A DNA stretch of 64,000 nucleotides from Lachnospiraceae bacterium (GTDB taxonomy: Bacteria; Bacillota; Clostridia; Lachnospirales; Lachnospiraceae), in contig JAAUZC010000010.1 of NCBI GenBank assembly GCA_014804795.1, forward strand, positions 149,264 through 213,263. Direction: 5' to 3'. Made by a program: the position numbers and the translations under genes. Below the pieces are notes generated by a model, which ran no database searches, was not told where the DNA came from, and worked only from the letters and a program-made list of their open reading frames with translations. Positions 1 through 8,512 of the stretch are shown piece by piece (position 1 is the stretch's first letter; every line of letters begins with the position of its first letter).

Positions 1-232
1 TTCTCTTTCTTCAATAAGAATTTATCTTCTCATCCCATCTACGACATACCATCATATGCGCCCTCTATTACGGAAGGAATCCGTCAGCATCTACTTGCAT
101 ACCTTGCTTTGGTGCTGCAACTCAGGAGGGATTTTCCATAAGTTCTACTCGTACCGTTTCTCAGCTACACGGCTCTCTGTAACTTTTCAAAAATATGTAC
201 TCGCTCCGTCATCGTCTTTAACATATTGATTT
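1..232 (-). promoter_or_regulatory. T-box leader, truncated by the window start
   Basis: Read on the minus strand, this stretch carries the order of landmarks of a T-box riboswitch. A Stem I base (GATGACGGAGCGAGTAC, 213-197) is followed by CAGAGAGCC (179-171), GCTGAGA (165-159), a CTCCTGAGT 3' strand, and the AGTAGATGCTGACGG...CCG segment (around 95-70) that precedes the antiterminator in clostridial T-boxes. The antiterminator and the regulated gene lie beyond position 1. The specifier is not certain: the GGAAAATCC stretch could present AAT (Asn) or ATC (Ile). A synthetase, amino-acid biosynthesis gene or transporter to the left is inferred. Confidence 0.72.
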
Positions 233-238
233 GTCAAT

Positions 239-267
239 ATTTTAATAATGATTCACACACTTGTCAA
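239..267 (-). promoter_or_regulatory. Sigma-A promoter of the T-box transcript
   Basis: On the minus strand a TTGACA box (267-262) is followed after 17 bp by TAAAAT (244-239). It points leftwards into the T-box leader and diverges from the xpt promoter. Confidence 0.6.
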
Positions 268-311
268 CAATTTTCGATTATTTTTTACCTGTCGATAAAC
301 TCCGGACTTAC

Positions 312-340
312 TTGCGCCAATGTTGTGAATGATTTATAAT
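312..340 (+). promoter_or_regulatory. Sigma-A promoter of xpt
   Basis: TTGCGC (312-317), a 17-bp spacer and a perfect TATAAT (335-340). The transcript would have only about 27 nt before the xpt start codon, so there is no room for the purine riboswitch that often precedes xpt in Firmicutes. Confidence 0.7.
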
Positions 341-373
341 AGCGATAGTACCAAGGCTGAAGGGGGTGCCCAA

Positions 374-967
374 ATGAACTTTTTGGAAGAGCGGATACAA
401 AAAGACGGCATCGTAAAAGAAGGAAATGTCCTTAAGGTAGATGCTTTTTTAAATCACCAGATGGATGTCAGGCTTTTCAGGCAGATGGGAGAAGAATGGA
501 AAAGGCGCTTTGAAGGCACATATATCAATAAAATATTAACGATAGAGGCCTCAGGAATCGGAATAGCGTGTGTTGCTTCCGAATACTTTGATGTGCCGGT
601 TGTTTTTGCAAAAAAATTAAAAAGCATTAATATTGACGGAGAGATGTATGTGGCGGAAGTGGAATCCTTTACCCACAAATGCAAAAATCAGGTGATAGTT
701 TCTAAAAAGTTTCTGAGTCCCGATGACCATGTCCTGATCATTGATGATTTTCTGGCAAACGGATGTGCTTTGCAGGGTATGATTTCCATTGTTTCCCAGG
801 CGGGGGCAGCTCTGGAGGGGATCGGGATTGCTATTGAGAAAGGATTCCAATCAGGCGGCCGTACGATCAGAAATCTCGGTTATCGTTTAGAATCTCTTGC
901 GATCATAGACAGCATGGATGCGGCGACAGGCAGGATCAGCTTTAGAGACGATAATGATAGTAAGTAA
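374..967 (+). CDS. xpt: Xanthine phosphoribosyltransferase
   Basis: This cytoplasmic purine-salvage enzyme converts xanthine and PRPP to XMP. The 197-residue product has the length of the Xpt family. It carries the PRPP-binding loop [11 protein letters not shown] at about residues 120-130 and the N-terminal LEERI...DG...[10 protein letters not shown] signature of Xpt. The ATG at 374 is preferred over an upstream in-frame codon at 329 because it follows a GAAGGGGG ribosome-binding site and starts at the family's usual MNFLEERI. It stands alone behind its own promoter. No purine riboswitch is visible, so regulation by PurR or at the promoter is possible but not shown. Confidence 0.93.
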   Translation: MNFLEERIQKDGIVKEGNVLKVDAFLNHQMDVRLFRQMGEEWKRRFEGTYINKILTIEASGIGIACVASEYFDVPVVFAKKLKSINIDGEMYVAEVESFTHKCKNQVIVSKKFLSPDDHVLIIDDFLANGCALQGMISIVSQAGAALEGIGIAIEKGFQSGGRTIRNLGYRLESLAIIDSMDAATGRISFRDDNDSK

Positions 968-1020
968 GAGAAGCAGATTATAAAAATAAAGAAGTTTAAA
1001 TACTTCAGAAAAGAGGGAAT

Positions 1021-2724
1021 ATGAAATTTAAAGAGATGACTTATGAACGCCCCGATCTTGAGGCAATGAAAGAGCAATTAAAAGAGTTGACATTGCGTCT
1101 TCAGAGCACAGAGGATTACGAGAGCGCTAAAAAGGTATTTTTAGAAAAGGAGGCAGCGGATAAGCATATAGAAACCCAGATGACTTTAGCGCAGATCCGT
1201 CACTCTATCGATACCAGAGATGAGTTTTATGATGGAGAAGTGAAGTTCTGGAATGAATCGGCTCCTATCCTGGAACAGTATGAAAAAGAATGGGACAATG
1301 CGATGCTGGAAAGTCCCCTCCGTCCTGCATTTGAGGCGGAATACGGCAAACTGATGTATGTGAATACCGAGCTTGAAAAGAAGACCTTTTCGGTGGAGAT
1401 CATACCGGATCTGCAGAAGGAAAACGAACTGAGGACATCCTATGAAAAGCTCCTTGCCTCTGCCCAGATACCCTTTGAGGGAAATATCTATACGCTTTCC
1501 CAGATGACGCCGTTTAAGCAGGATGCGGATGACGACAGAAGGCTTGCCGCATGGAAAGCGGAAGGACAGTGGTATAAAGACAATCAAAATAAACTGGATG
1601 ATCTGTATGACCAACTTGTCCATGTGAGGGATGCGATGGGCAGAAAATTAGGATATGACGGATATACCGAACTCGGATATTACAGGATGAGGCGCAACTG
1701 CTATACGAAAGAGGACGTGGAGAAGTTTCGTGCCGCGGTAGTGAAATACCTTGTTCCTGTTGCAGATGAAATTTATAAAGAGCAGGCAAAACGTCTCGGC
1801 AAATCTTATCCCATGAGTTTTGCGGACAATGCACTGCAGTTCCGTTCCGGCAATCCGGTTCCGGCGGGTACGGCGGATGATATTCTTGCTCAGGGCAAAA
1901 AATTTTATGATGAGCTGTCGCAGGAGACAAGCGAATTTTTCAATATGATGCTGGACAATGAACTTTTGGATGTACTGTCTACCAAAGGAAAAGAAGGCGG
2001 CGGCTACTGCACCAGTATTCCTGACTACGAGGTTCCTTTTATTTTTGCGAACTTCAATGGAACACAGCATGATGTGGAGGTGGTTACCCATGAAGCAGGC
2101 CATGCTTTTGCGGATTGGATGAACAGAAAGCGGATTCCTCAAAGTTATATCTGGCCGAGTTTAGAGGGCTGCGAGGTGCATTCCATGTCTATGGAATTCT
2201 TCGCCTGGCCCTGGGCGGAAGGCTTTTTTGGAGAGGACACCGGGAAGTTTTATTACAGTCATCTGGCAGGTGCGCTGACTTTCATTCCTTACGGAACCAT
2301 GGTGGATCATTTCCAGCATATTGTATATGAAAAGCCTGATATGACGCCGAAGGAGAGACATGGGGTCTGGAAAGAACTGCTTTCCGTATACATGCCCTGG
2401 ATGAAGCTGGATGGTGAGATTCCGTTCTACAGTGAAGGAGAAGGCTGGCAGAGACAGCACCATATTTATTCCAGTCCGTTTTATTATATTGACTATTGTC
2501 TGGCACAGACAGTTGCCCTTCAGTTCTGGGCAATGATCCAAAAAGACAGGGCAGATGCGTTTGAACACTATATGGCTTACACCAGACAGGGCGGAAGCCG
2601 CGTGTTCACAGAACTTTTGGGAAATGCCGGATTGGAGAGTCCTTTTGATGAGGCATGCCTGAAAGGCGTATGCGAGACCGCAAACAAGTGGCTTGGCGAT
2701 TTTGATCTGAAAGGGATTTTATAA
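1021..2724 (+). CDS. M3 family oligoendopeptidase (PepF-like)
   Basis: This is a zinc metallopeptidase of the M3B oligoendopeptidase family, expected to trim short peptides in the cytoplasm. The 567 residues match the family length and no signal peptide is visible. The catalytic HEAGH zinc motif is at residues 357-361. A glutamate-rich segment about 25 residues later (GCEVHSMSMEFFAWP) should supply the third zinc ligand. The start has the ribosome-binding site AAAGAGGG. It lies 53 bp after xpt with no obvious terminator between, so the two may be co-transcribed. The exact peptide specificity cannot be read from the sequence. Confidence 0.92.
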   Translation: MKFKEMTYERPDLEAMKEQLKELTLRLQSTEDYESAKKVFLEKEAADKHIETQMTLAQIRHSIDTRDEFYDGEVKFWNESAPILEQYEKEWDNAMLESPLRPAFEAEYGKLMYVNTELEKKTFSVEIIPDLQKENELRTSYEKLLASAQIPFEGNIYTLSQMTPFKQDADDDRRLAAWKAEGQWYKDNQNKLDDLYDQLVHVRDAMGRKLGYDGYTELGYYRMRRNCYTKEDVEKFRAAVVKYLVPVADEIYKEQAKRLGKSYPMSFADNALQFRSGNPVPAGTADDILAQGKKFYDELSQETSEFFNMMLDNELLDVLSTKGKEGGGYCTSIPDYEVPFIFANFNGTQHDVEVVTHEAGHAFADWMNRKRIPQSYIWPSLEGCEVHSMSMEFFAWPWAEGFFGEDTGKFYYSHLAGALTFIPYGTMVDHFQHIVYEKPDMTPKERHGVWKELLSVYMPWMKLDGEIPFYSEGEGWQRQHHIYSSPFYYIDYCLAQTVALQFWAMIQKDRADAFEHYMAYTRQGGSRVFTELLGNAGLESPFDEACLKGVCETANKWLGDFDLKGIL

Positions 2725-2763
2725 GAATAGCAGAAAACGTGCAGCGGCAAAGGAGAACACTTT

Positions 2764-3828
2764 GTGAAGGAAACACAAATACGGAAACCTTATATTGACA
2801 ATCTGCGGAATATAACTATTTTGTTGCTGTTTCCGGTGCATACCTTTATGATTTGGAATAATTTTGGTTCCGGATTTTATATATGGGAAAGTGAAAGTAA
2901 AATATTAAGTACATTGATCGTACTGGTGAATCCGTGGTTTATGCCCAGCCTTTTTGTGTTGGCGGGCATAAGCGCGCGGTATGCATTGGAAACGAGGACG
3001 ACAAAAGAATTCATAGCACAGAGAGTGCATAAATTGTTTATTCCTTTTATCAGTGGATTGCTGTTTTTGGTGCCGTTTCAGACATTGTATGCGAGAAAGT
3101 ATTTTGAGGGTTATCACGGGAGTATTTTAGAGCATTGGAAGTATTTTTTTACCCATCTTACGGATTTCAGCGGTTATGATGGTGCGTTTACGCCGGGGCA
3201 CCTCTGGTTTATTCTGTTTCTGTTTATCATTTCAATGGCGGCGCTGATACTGTTTCATTATTTGCCATATCAAAGACTGGAGGCGTATATAAAGAAAATG
3301 TCTGCCTTTAGTGTGCTGCTGTTGTTTATTCCGATATGGCTTATGTATTATCTGGGCAATTTTGGCGGCTTTAGCATTGGAAAAAATCTGATGCTGTATC
3401 TGATCGGATATTATGTGCTGAGTAATGATGATGTGGCTGTTCGAATTGAAAAGAACATAAAATGGATTGCGGGATTGTGTGTCCCTGGGACGATTGCGCT
3501 GGTGGTGCTTTACTACAATTTTTCTTACTACGGTGATTTATGGATAAATTATATCGGGTGGAATACAATACTTGTGCTGCTTGTTTTTGGAAAGCGGTAT
3601 TTGAATAAACATACCCGATTTACGGAATATTTCAATAAAGCGTCGTATCCGGTATATATTTTGCATCAGACGATATTGGTCGCGCTTGCCTTCTATATCA
3701 TACAGGAGTGCGACAGTATGCCGGGAAAGGTTTTCGGCATCAGCATCGGAAGTTTTGTGTTGACAATATTTACATATCACCTGATAAAAATGATACCGGG
3801 TGTGAGAAAAATGGTGGGGATACGTTGA
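2764..3828 (+). CDS. Acyltransferase family 3 membrane protein
   Basis: A 354-residue polytopic membrane protein with about ten hydrophobic segments. The N-terminal R-x-x-Y-I-D-N-L-R-N motif and the following PVHTFMIWNN histidine are characteristic of acyltransferase-3 proteins, which O-acylate sugars of envelope polymers or secreted glycans. The start is GTG, chosen because AAAGGAG lies eight bases upstream. It follows the peptidase by 39 bp. The acceptor cannot be assigned from context. Confidence 0.82.
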   Translation: MKETQIRKPYIDNLRNITILLLFPVHTFMIWNNFGSGFYIWESESKILSTLIVLVNPWFMPSLFVLAGISARYALETRTTKEFIAQRVHKLFIPFISGLLFLVPFQTLYARKYFEGYHGSILEHWKYFFTHLTDFSGYDGAFTPGHLWFILFLFIISMAALILFHYLPYQRLEAYIKKMSAFSVLLLFIPIWLMYYLGNFGGFSIGKNLMLYLIGYYVLSNDDVAVRIEKNIKWIAGLCVPGTIALVVLYYNFSYYGDLWINYIGWNTILVLLVFGKRYLNKHTRFTEYFNKASYPVYILHQTILVALAFYIIQECDSMPGKVFGISIGSFVLTIFTYHLIKMIPGVRKMVGIR

Positions 3829-3884
3829 TTTTTGTGCGATTTTCCGGCTATTTACACAAACATGCTAAAATTTCAAATTCCCTC

Positions 3885-3912
3885 TTGCCAAACAGAAAAA
3901 AAGGGCTATAAT
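3885..3912 (+). promoter_or_regulatory. Promoter of the amino-acid ABC transporter operon
   Basis: TTGCCA (3885-3890), 16-bp spacer, TATAAT (3907-3912). The transcript would have a leader of about 110 nt before the binding-protein gene; I see no known riboswitch in it. Confidence 0.6.
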
Positions 3913-4027
3913 GTATAAAGGCGTAAAAATTAATATTTATACAAAAAAATGCATAAAACCGAATGAAGTGTGAGAATATCAGCTTCCAAAACAGATAAAT
4001 ATGCATTTGCAAGAGAGGAGAATTATT

Positions 4028-4867
4028 ATGAAAAAGAAAGTATTAGCGGTATTGATGGCAGCAGCCATGGTGGCAGGACTCACTGCCTGCGGTAACAGCG
4101 GCAAGAGCGGGCTGACAGTGACAGACGGTGTTCTGACAGTGGCGACAAGCCCGGATTTTGCGCCCTACGAATTTTATGCAATTGGGGAAGACGGAACCCC
4201 GGAGCTTGCCGGTTTTGATATGGCGTTGGCGCAGTACATAGCAGATGATATGGGACTTAAGCTGGAAGTGGTGACGATGGACTTTGACGGCGTGTTAAGC
4301 GAAGTACAGACAAAGTCTGTTGACCTTGGCATGGCAGGTCTCTCCCCGGATCCGGCACGTGAAGATGCAATGGATTTTTCCGATATCTATTATTACGGCG
4401 GCCAGTCTCTTGTGACAGTGAAAGACAAAGCGGATACACTGAACAGCTTTGAGGCATGCAATCAACCTGATGTTTCCGTAGGGGCTCAGATCGGTTCCAT
4501 TCAGATGGATCTTGCAAATACAAATTCACCGGATGCGGATATTGTAGCGCTCCCGAAGGTGACAGATATTATCAGTGAGCTGATCGCCGGCAAGTTGGAT
4601 GCGGCCTATATTGAGACGGCAGTAGCAGAGAGTTATCAGAAAAACTACCCTGATCTGGAGATCGTGCTGGAGGTTCCCTATGAGATGGAGGGTTCTTCCA
4701 TCGGTGTAAGCAAAGGCAATGCGGAGCTTCTTGAGGCGGTAAATAAAGCGATTGCGAAAGCACTGGAAGATGGTTCTATGGATAAGTTTGTAGCGGAAGC
4801 AAATGACCTGGCATCCGGCAGCACATACGAAGGATTACTGGACGAAGAAGGACAAATACAGGAATAA
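4028..4867 (+). CDS. Polar amino-acid ABC transporter substrate-binding lipoprotein
   Basis: This is the extracytoplasmic receptor of an ABC importer. The 279-residue precursor begins with a lysine-rich signal peptide ending in the lipobox LTAC, so the mature protein is a membrane-anchored lipoprotein. The body (TVATSPDFAPYEF, then AGFDMALAQYIAD and VDLGMAGLSPDPAREDAMDFS) is typical of family 3 solute-binding proteins for polar amino acids. The ATG at 4028 follows AGAGGAG; an upstream in-frame ATG at 4001 lacks a site. It is followed by a permease and an ATPase gene, forming a complete importer. The exact amino acid is unknown. Confidence 0.92.
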   Translation: MKKKVLAVLMAAAMVAGLTACGNSGKSGLTVTDGVLTVATSPDFAPYEFYAIGEDGTPELAGFDMALAQYIADDMGLKLEVVTMDFDGVLSEVQTKSVDLGMAGLSPDPAREDAMDFSDIYYYGGQSLVTVKDKADTLNSFEACNQPDVSVGAQIGSIQMDLANTNSPDADIVALPKVTDIISELIAGKLDAAYIETAVAESYQKNYPDLEIVLEVPYEMEGSSIGVSKGNAELLEAVNKAIAKALEDGSMDKFVAEANDLASGSTYEGLLDEEGQIQE

Positions 4868-4868
4868 A

Positions 4869-4900
4869 GAATAGCTGCGCCCGGAAGGGCGCAGCTATTC
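4869..4900 (+). terminator. Strong intercistronic hairpin without T tract
   Basis: A perfect 14-bp stem (4869-4882 with 4887-4900) closed by a GGAA loop. No run of T follows, so it more likely stabilises the upstream binding-protein mRNA or attenuates transcription than fully terminates. That would give binding protein in excess over permease, as is usual for such operons. Confidence 0.7.
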
Positions 4901-4937
4901 GCTGTGTTACAAGGTGAAAATAAGAAAGGAAAATTTT

Positions 4938-5723
4938 ATGGATTCATTTATCAAACTGTCCAATTTCTCCAAAATTGCGCCTTATGCGGAGTTATTCTGG
5001 CAGGGACTTCTGGTTACCGTTTTATTATCTCTGTTTACGGTGATCATCGGTTTCTGTCTTGCTTTGATTCTGGCACTGATGCGTATGTCAAACTGCAGAC
5101 CGCTTCGTTTTTTGGGAATTGATAAGGATGGGCATCAGAAAGAGAGCGGCATTCTGGCCGTGATCAGCAAATTTAATCCGCTTGATTTTATTGCCACAGC
5201 TTATGTGGAAATTTTACGTTCGACACCTGTGTTAGTGCAGATTTTTATTATCTACTTTGGCGTGTTCGGTATTATCAAACTTCCGGGATTTCAGTTGTTC
5301 GGTTTTATCAAATTCAACAGATTTTTCCCCGGCGTTGTGGCGCTTGGCATGAACTCCGGCGCATATTTATGTGAAATTATCCGTGCGGGTATTCAGTCCA
5401 TAGATGGCGGACAGACCGAGGCGGCAAGGTCCCTCGGGCTGTCCCAGACACAGAATCTGCGCCATATCATTCTGCCTCAGGCACTGAAAAATATTCTGCC
5501 TGCGATCGCAAATGAATTTGTTGTCATTATCAAAGAATCCGCGATTACATACACAATTGGCGTGCAGGATATCATGTCAGCGGTCAATGCGGTGAAAGGT
5601 GCCACTTTTGTGATCATTGAACCGCTGTTAGTAGCGACAGCAATCTATTTCTGTCTGTGCTTCCCTACTTCCAAGCTGATTGCTTACTTTGAAAGGAGGA
5701 TGAGCCATGGCGACAAGAGATAG
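4938..5723 (+). CDS. Polar amino-acid ABC transporter permease
   Basis: This is the inner-membrane subunit of the amino-acid importer. About 260 residues, with several transmembrane segments and the cytoplasmic EAA loop ([20 protein letters not shown]) that docks on the ATPase. An insertion around residues 60-75 ([10 protein letters not shown]) separates the first helices. The ATG at 4938 follows AGAAAGGA; the in-frame ATG at 4914 is less well placed. Its 3' end overlaps the ATPase gene by 17 bp, indicating translational coupling. Confidence 0.92.
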   Translation: MDSFIKLSNFSKIAPYAELFWQGLLVTVLLSLFTVIIGFCLALILALMRMSNCRPLRFLGIDKDGHQKESGILAVISKFNPLDFIATAYVEILRSTPVLVQIFIIYFGVFGIIKLPGFQLFGFIKFNRFFPGVVALGMNSGAYLCEIIRAGIQSIDGGQTEAARSLGLSQTQNLRHIILPQALKNILPAIANEFVVIIKESAITYTIGVQDIMSAVNAVKGATFVIIEPLLVATAIYFCLCFPTSKLIAYFERRMSHGDKR

Positions 5724-6483
5724 TCTGATACAGGTTAAGGATTTAAAAAAGCATTATCACGGAGATAAGATCAAAGCGTTGGACGGTGTGACAGTGGATA
5801 TTGAATTTGGCGATGTGGTAGTGGTGATCGGGCCCTCCGGTTCCGGAAAATCCACTTTCCTGCGGAGTCTCAATCTGCTGGAAGAACCAACCGGCGGAGC
5901 CATTTACTTTGAGGGAATCGATATTACAAAGAAGAAGTATAAAGATGAAAACGGTAAAACGGTGAAACTGGATGTTGATCATCTGCGTCAGAAGATGGGC
6001 ATGGTATTCCAGCACTTTAATCTGTTTCCTCATATGACGATTCTGGAAAACATGACGCTTGCACCGATCAAAGTGAAAAAGATGAGCAAGACGGAGGCAG
6101 AGGAAAAAGCTCTTATGCTGCTTGACAGAGTCGGTCTGAAGGATCGTGCAAACGACTATCCGATTCAGCTTTCGGGCGGGCAGAAACAGCGTGTGGCAAT
6201 CGTGCGCGCACTGGCTATGGAACCGGATGTAATGCTGTTTGATGAGCCCACCTCCGCGCTTGACCCGGAGATGGTCGGCGAAGTGCTGGATGTTATGAAA
6301 AGTCTGGCAAAAGAAGGCATGACAATGGTCGTGGTCACGCATGAAATGGGTTTTGCGAGAGAAGTAGGGAACAGAATATTATTTATGGCAGATGGCCTTT
6401 TGGTGGAACAGGGAAGCCCGGAAGATATTTTTGAACATCCGAAAAGTCCGAGACTTCAGGAGTTTTTATCGAAGGTTTTATAA
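5707..6483 (+). CDS. Polar amino-acid ABC transporter ATPase
   Basis: The ATP-hydrolysing subunit of the importer, GlnQ/HisP type, 258 residues. Walker A is GPSGSGKST at residues 42-50, the signature is LSGGQKQR, and Walker B is [11 protein letters not shown] followed by the switch histidine in [10 protein letters not shown] short insertion ([19 protein letters not shown]) lies between strand and Q-loop. The start is preceded by GAAAGGAGG inside the permease gene. Confidence 0.94.
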   Translation: MATRDSLIQVKDLKKHYHGDKIKALDGVTVDIEFGDVVVVIGPSGSGKSTFLRSLNLLEEPTGGAIYFEGIDITKKKYKDENGKTVKLDVDHLRQKMGMVFQHFNLFPHMTILENMTLAPIKVKKMSKTEAEEKALMLLDRVGLKDRANDYPIQLSGGQKQRVAIVRALAMEPDVMLFDEPTSALDPEMVGEVLDVMKSLAKEGMTMVVVTHEMGFAREVGNRILFMADGLLVEQGSPEDIFEHPKSPRLQEFLSKVL

Positions 6484-6530
6484 GAGGGGTGTATGGTGCA
6501 CTGGAAGGGCATATGCGGAACTAAAATCAG

Positions 6531-6620
6531 TAACTGTCCGGACGATGCCCCAGAGAAAATGTTGGCTGTGAAACAGACAAGATTTTCTCTGCCGGATATC
6601 GGGTATCGGAAGGACAGTTA
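6531..6620. repeat. Long nested inverted repeat
   Basis: An imperfect palindrome fills the gap between the transporter ATPase and the amidohydrolase. Outer arms TAACTGTCC (6531-6539) and GGACAGTTA (6612-6620) continue inwards as CGAT-x-CCC against GGG-x-ATCG. Inner arms CAGAGAAAAT (6551-6560) and ATTTTCTCTG (6582-6591) flank a 21-nt loop. It could be an intercistronic RNA hairpin or the remnant of a small inverted-repeat element. No T tract follows. Confidence 0.7.
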
Positions 6621-6643
6621 CGGAACTTAAATAGGAGAGAAAA

Positions 6644-8086
6644 ATGACACCGGAAAAACAGGCGGCGCTTACGGCGATTGAAGAGAAAAAGGATATGATC
6701 ATTCATGTCGCAGACAGTATCTGGGAGTATGCGGAGCTGTCTTTACAGGAATATAAATCCTGTGCATTGTACTGTGAGGTACTGGAAAAAGAAGGATTTC
6801 AGGTAAAAAAGGGCATTTCCGGTATTGATACAGCTTTTTCGGCGAGCTTTGGAAGCGGCAAACCTGTGATTGGAATTTTGGCGGAATACGATGCGCTGTC
6901 AGGGCTATCTCAGAAGGCAGGCGCTGTCAGCAGAGAAGAAATCATAAGCGGCGGGAACGGGCACGGATGCGGACATAATCTCCTCGGTGCAGGAGCTCTT
7001 GCTGCAGCTCTCGGAGTAAAGGCTTATCTGGAACAGACAGAGCATTCGGGAACGGTTATACTTTACGGCTGCCCGGGAGAAGAGGGCGGTGCGGCAAAGG
7101 CTTTTATGGCGAGAGATGGCGTTTGGAAAAAGCTGGATGCGGCGCTTACCTGGCATCCGGAAGATGTAAACGAGGTGGCAACCGGTTCTTCCAATTCCTG
7201 TATTCAGGTGCAGTATAAATTTAAGGGAGTTGCTTCCCATGCGGCAGGGGCGCCGGAGATGGGCAGAAGCGCATTGGATGCGGTGGAACTCATGAATATC
7301 GGTGTGCAGTTTCTGCGGGAGCATATGAGCGATAAGGCAAGAATTCACTATGCGATCACCGATGCCGGCGGGTGCAGCGCTAATGTGGTACAACCGAGGG
7401 CGAGTGTTCTTTACATGGTGCGTTCCAATCATGTGGCGGAAGCTGTGGAATTACAGAAACGTGTGGATAAAATCGCTGAGGGTGCGGCACTGATGACGGA
7501 AACAAGTTTTGAGAGAAAGTTTATTGACGGCTGCGCAGATACGGTCTGCAATCATGTGCTGGAGAAAGTGCTTTACGATAACTTTGCGGAACTTGGCGTT
7601 CCGGAATATACAGAGGAAGAAAACAACTATGCCGATGAGTTGGCGGCAGAGTTTAATACACAGAACTATTATCCGGGTATAGCGGCAAAGAATGATGAAA
7701 ACGCGAGAGAACAGGTTGAAGCATTACAGAAAAAGTATGGCCATGCCATGAATGCATTTCTGGCGCCGCTTTATACGGGAGAGGCTTTTGAACCGGGGTC
7801 CACGGATGTGGGAGATGTGAGCTGGCTTACGCCTACGGCACAGATTCATGTGGCGGCGTGGCCAAACGGCTGTCCGGGTCATAGCTGGCAGAACGTTTCG
7901 TGCGGCAAAACAGCCATTGGACATAAGGCCGTATTGCAGGCAGGAAAAGTACTGGCGGCAGGAGCGATCGATCTGTTTAAAAACCCGGACAGACTGAGAG
8001 CGGCAAAAGAAGAATTTAAGCGGCGGACAAAGGGTGGCTTTACTTGTCCGATTCCTGACGGGGTTTCTCCTGTGATACCCGATTAG
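6644..8086 (+). CDS. M20 family amidohydrolase, AbgB-like
   Basis: A 480-residue cytoplasmic metallohydrolase of the M20/peptidase D clan. The metal-binding signatures are GNGHGCGHNLLG (near residue 105), PGEEGGAAK (near 146) and LTWHPED, and a dimerisation domain lies in the middle. Overall it most resembles subunit B of p-aminobenzoyl-glutamate hydrolase and related N-acyl amino-acid amidohydrolases. Its position directly after an amino-acid importer suggests it deacylates or cleaves an imported conjugate, which is inference. Start ATG with AGGAGAG. Its last 47 bases overlap the convergent XRE gene. Confidence 0.85.
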   Translation: MTPEKQAALTAIEEKKDMIIHVADSIWEYAELSLQEYKSCALYCEVLEKEGFQVKKGISGIDTAFSASFGSGKPVIGILAEYDALSGLSQKAGAVSREEIISGGNGHGCGHNLLGAGALAAALGVKAYLEQTEHSGTVILYGCPGEEGGAAKAFMARDGVWKKLDAALTWHPEDVNEVATGSSNSCIQVQYKFKGVASHAAGAPEMGRSALDAVELMNIGVQFLREHMSDKARIHYAITDAGGCSANVVQPRASVLYMVRSNHVAEAVELQKRVDKIAEGAALMTETSFERKFIDGCADTVCNHVLEKVLYDNFAELGVPEYTEEENNYADELAAEFNTQNYYPGIAAKNDENAREQVEALQKKYGHAMNAFLAPLYTGEAFEPGSTDVGDVSWLTPTAQIHVAAWPNGCPGHSWQNVSCGKTAIGHKAVLQAGKVLAAGAIDLFKNPDRLRAAKEEFKRRTKGGFTCPIPDGVSPVIPD

Positions 8087-8432
8087 ATTGTTTTTTAAGT
8101 TTTCGTTTTGGAATCGGGGCGCCTCTGAGAAACTGGTAAAGCGTATACTGCTCTTCTAAGGACATTTCGCGGAGCATGTCCACCAGATTTTGAAACAGTT
8201 TTGTATCACTGTTCTTACCGGCAAAAAACTGTTCAGGTGTAATTTCGAAATACTCGCAGATCTTATAGAGGGCGCCGAGCGAAGGCAGTATACTTCCGGA
8301 AGAAACGGCCTGAATATAACCTTTGCTGAACCCAAGATCAAGACTGAGCTGATATTCGGATATTTCGCGCTGCATACGAAGCTTTGTGATGCGTTCTGCA
8401 ACAAATTTGATATCTGACGAGTCTTTATCCAT
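8040..8432 (-). CDS. XRE family transcriptional regulator
   Basis: A 130-residue DNA-binding protein. The helix-turn-helix is at about residues 10-65 (VAERITKLRMQREISEYQLSLDLGFSKGYIQ). A short helical tail and a lysine-rich C terminus follow. The gene converges on the amidohydrolase gene and shares 47 bp with it. The ribosome-binding site AGAGGT precedes the ATG. A pair of direct repeats at and above the start codon may be its operator. The target genes are unknown. Confidence 0.85.
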   Translation of the reverse strand: MDKDSSDIKFVAERITKLRMQREISEYQLSLDLGFSKGYIQAVSSGSILPSLGALYKICEYFEITPEQFFAGKNSDTKLFQNLVDMLREMSLEEQYTLYQFLRGAPIPKRKLKKQSNRVSQEKPRQESDK

Positions 8433-8476
8433 GTGTAAGTACCTCTTTTTTATAATATTTTATCCACGTGTATGTA
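8424..8476. repeat. Direct repeat at the XRE gene start, possible operator
   Basis: TTTATCCA-y-GTGTA-w-GTA occurs at 8424-8441, overlapping the ATG, and again at 8459-8476, matching at 16 of 18 positions and 35 bp apart. Placement over the start and the presumed promoter suggests autoregulation; this is inferred. Confidence 0.45.
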
Positions 8477-8512
8477 AATACCACATAAAATGATATATAG
8501 GATATTCTTTTA

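Noticed and set aside
374-967. Purine riboswitch before xpt
   Set aside because: Only about 30 nt separate the promoter from the start codon, too little for the aptamer.
1186-1623. Long open frames antisense to the M3 peptidase and other large genes
   Set aside because: They lie wholly opposite clear family genes, lack ribosome-binding sites and have unnatural composition; they are shadows of coding bias.
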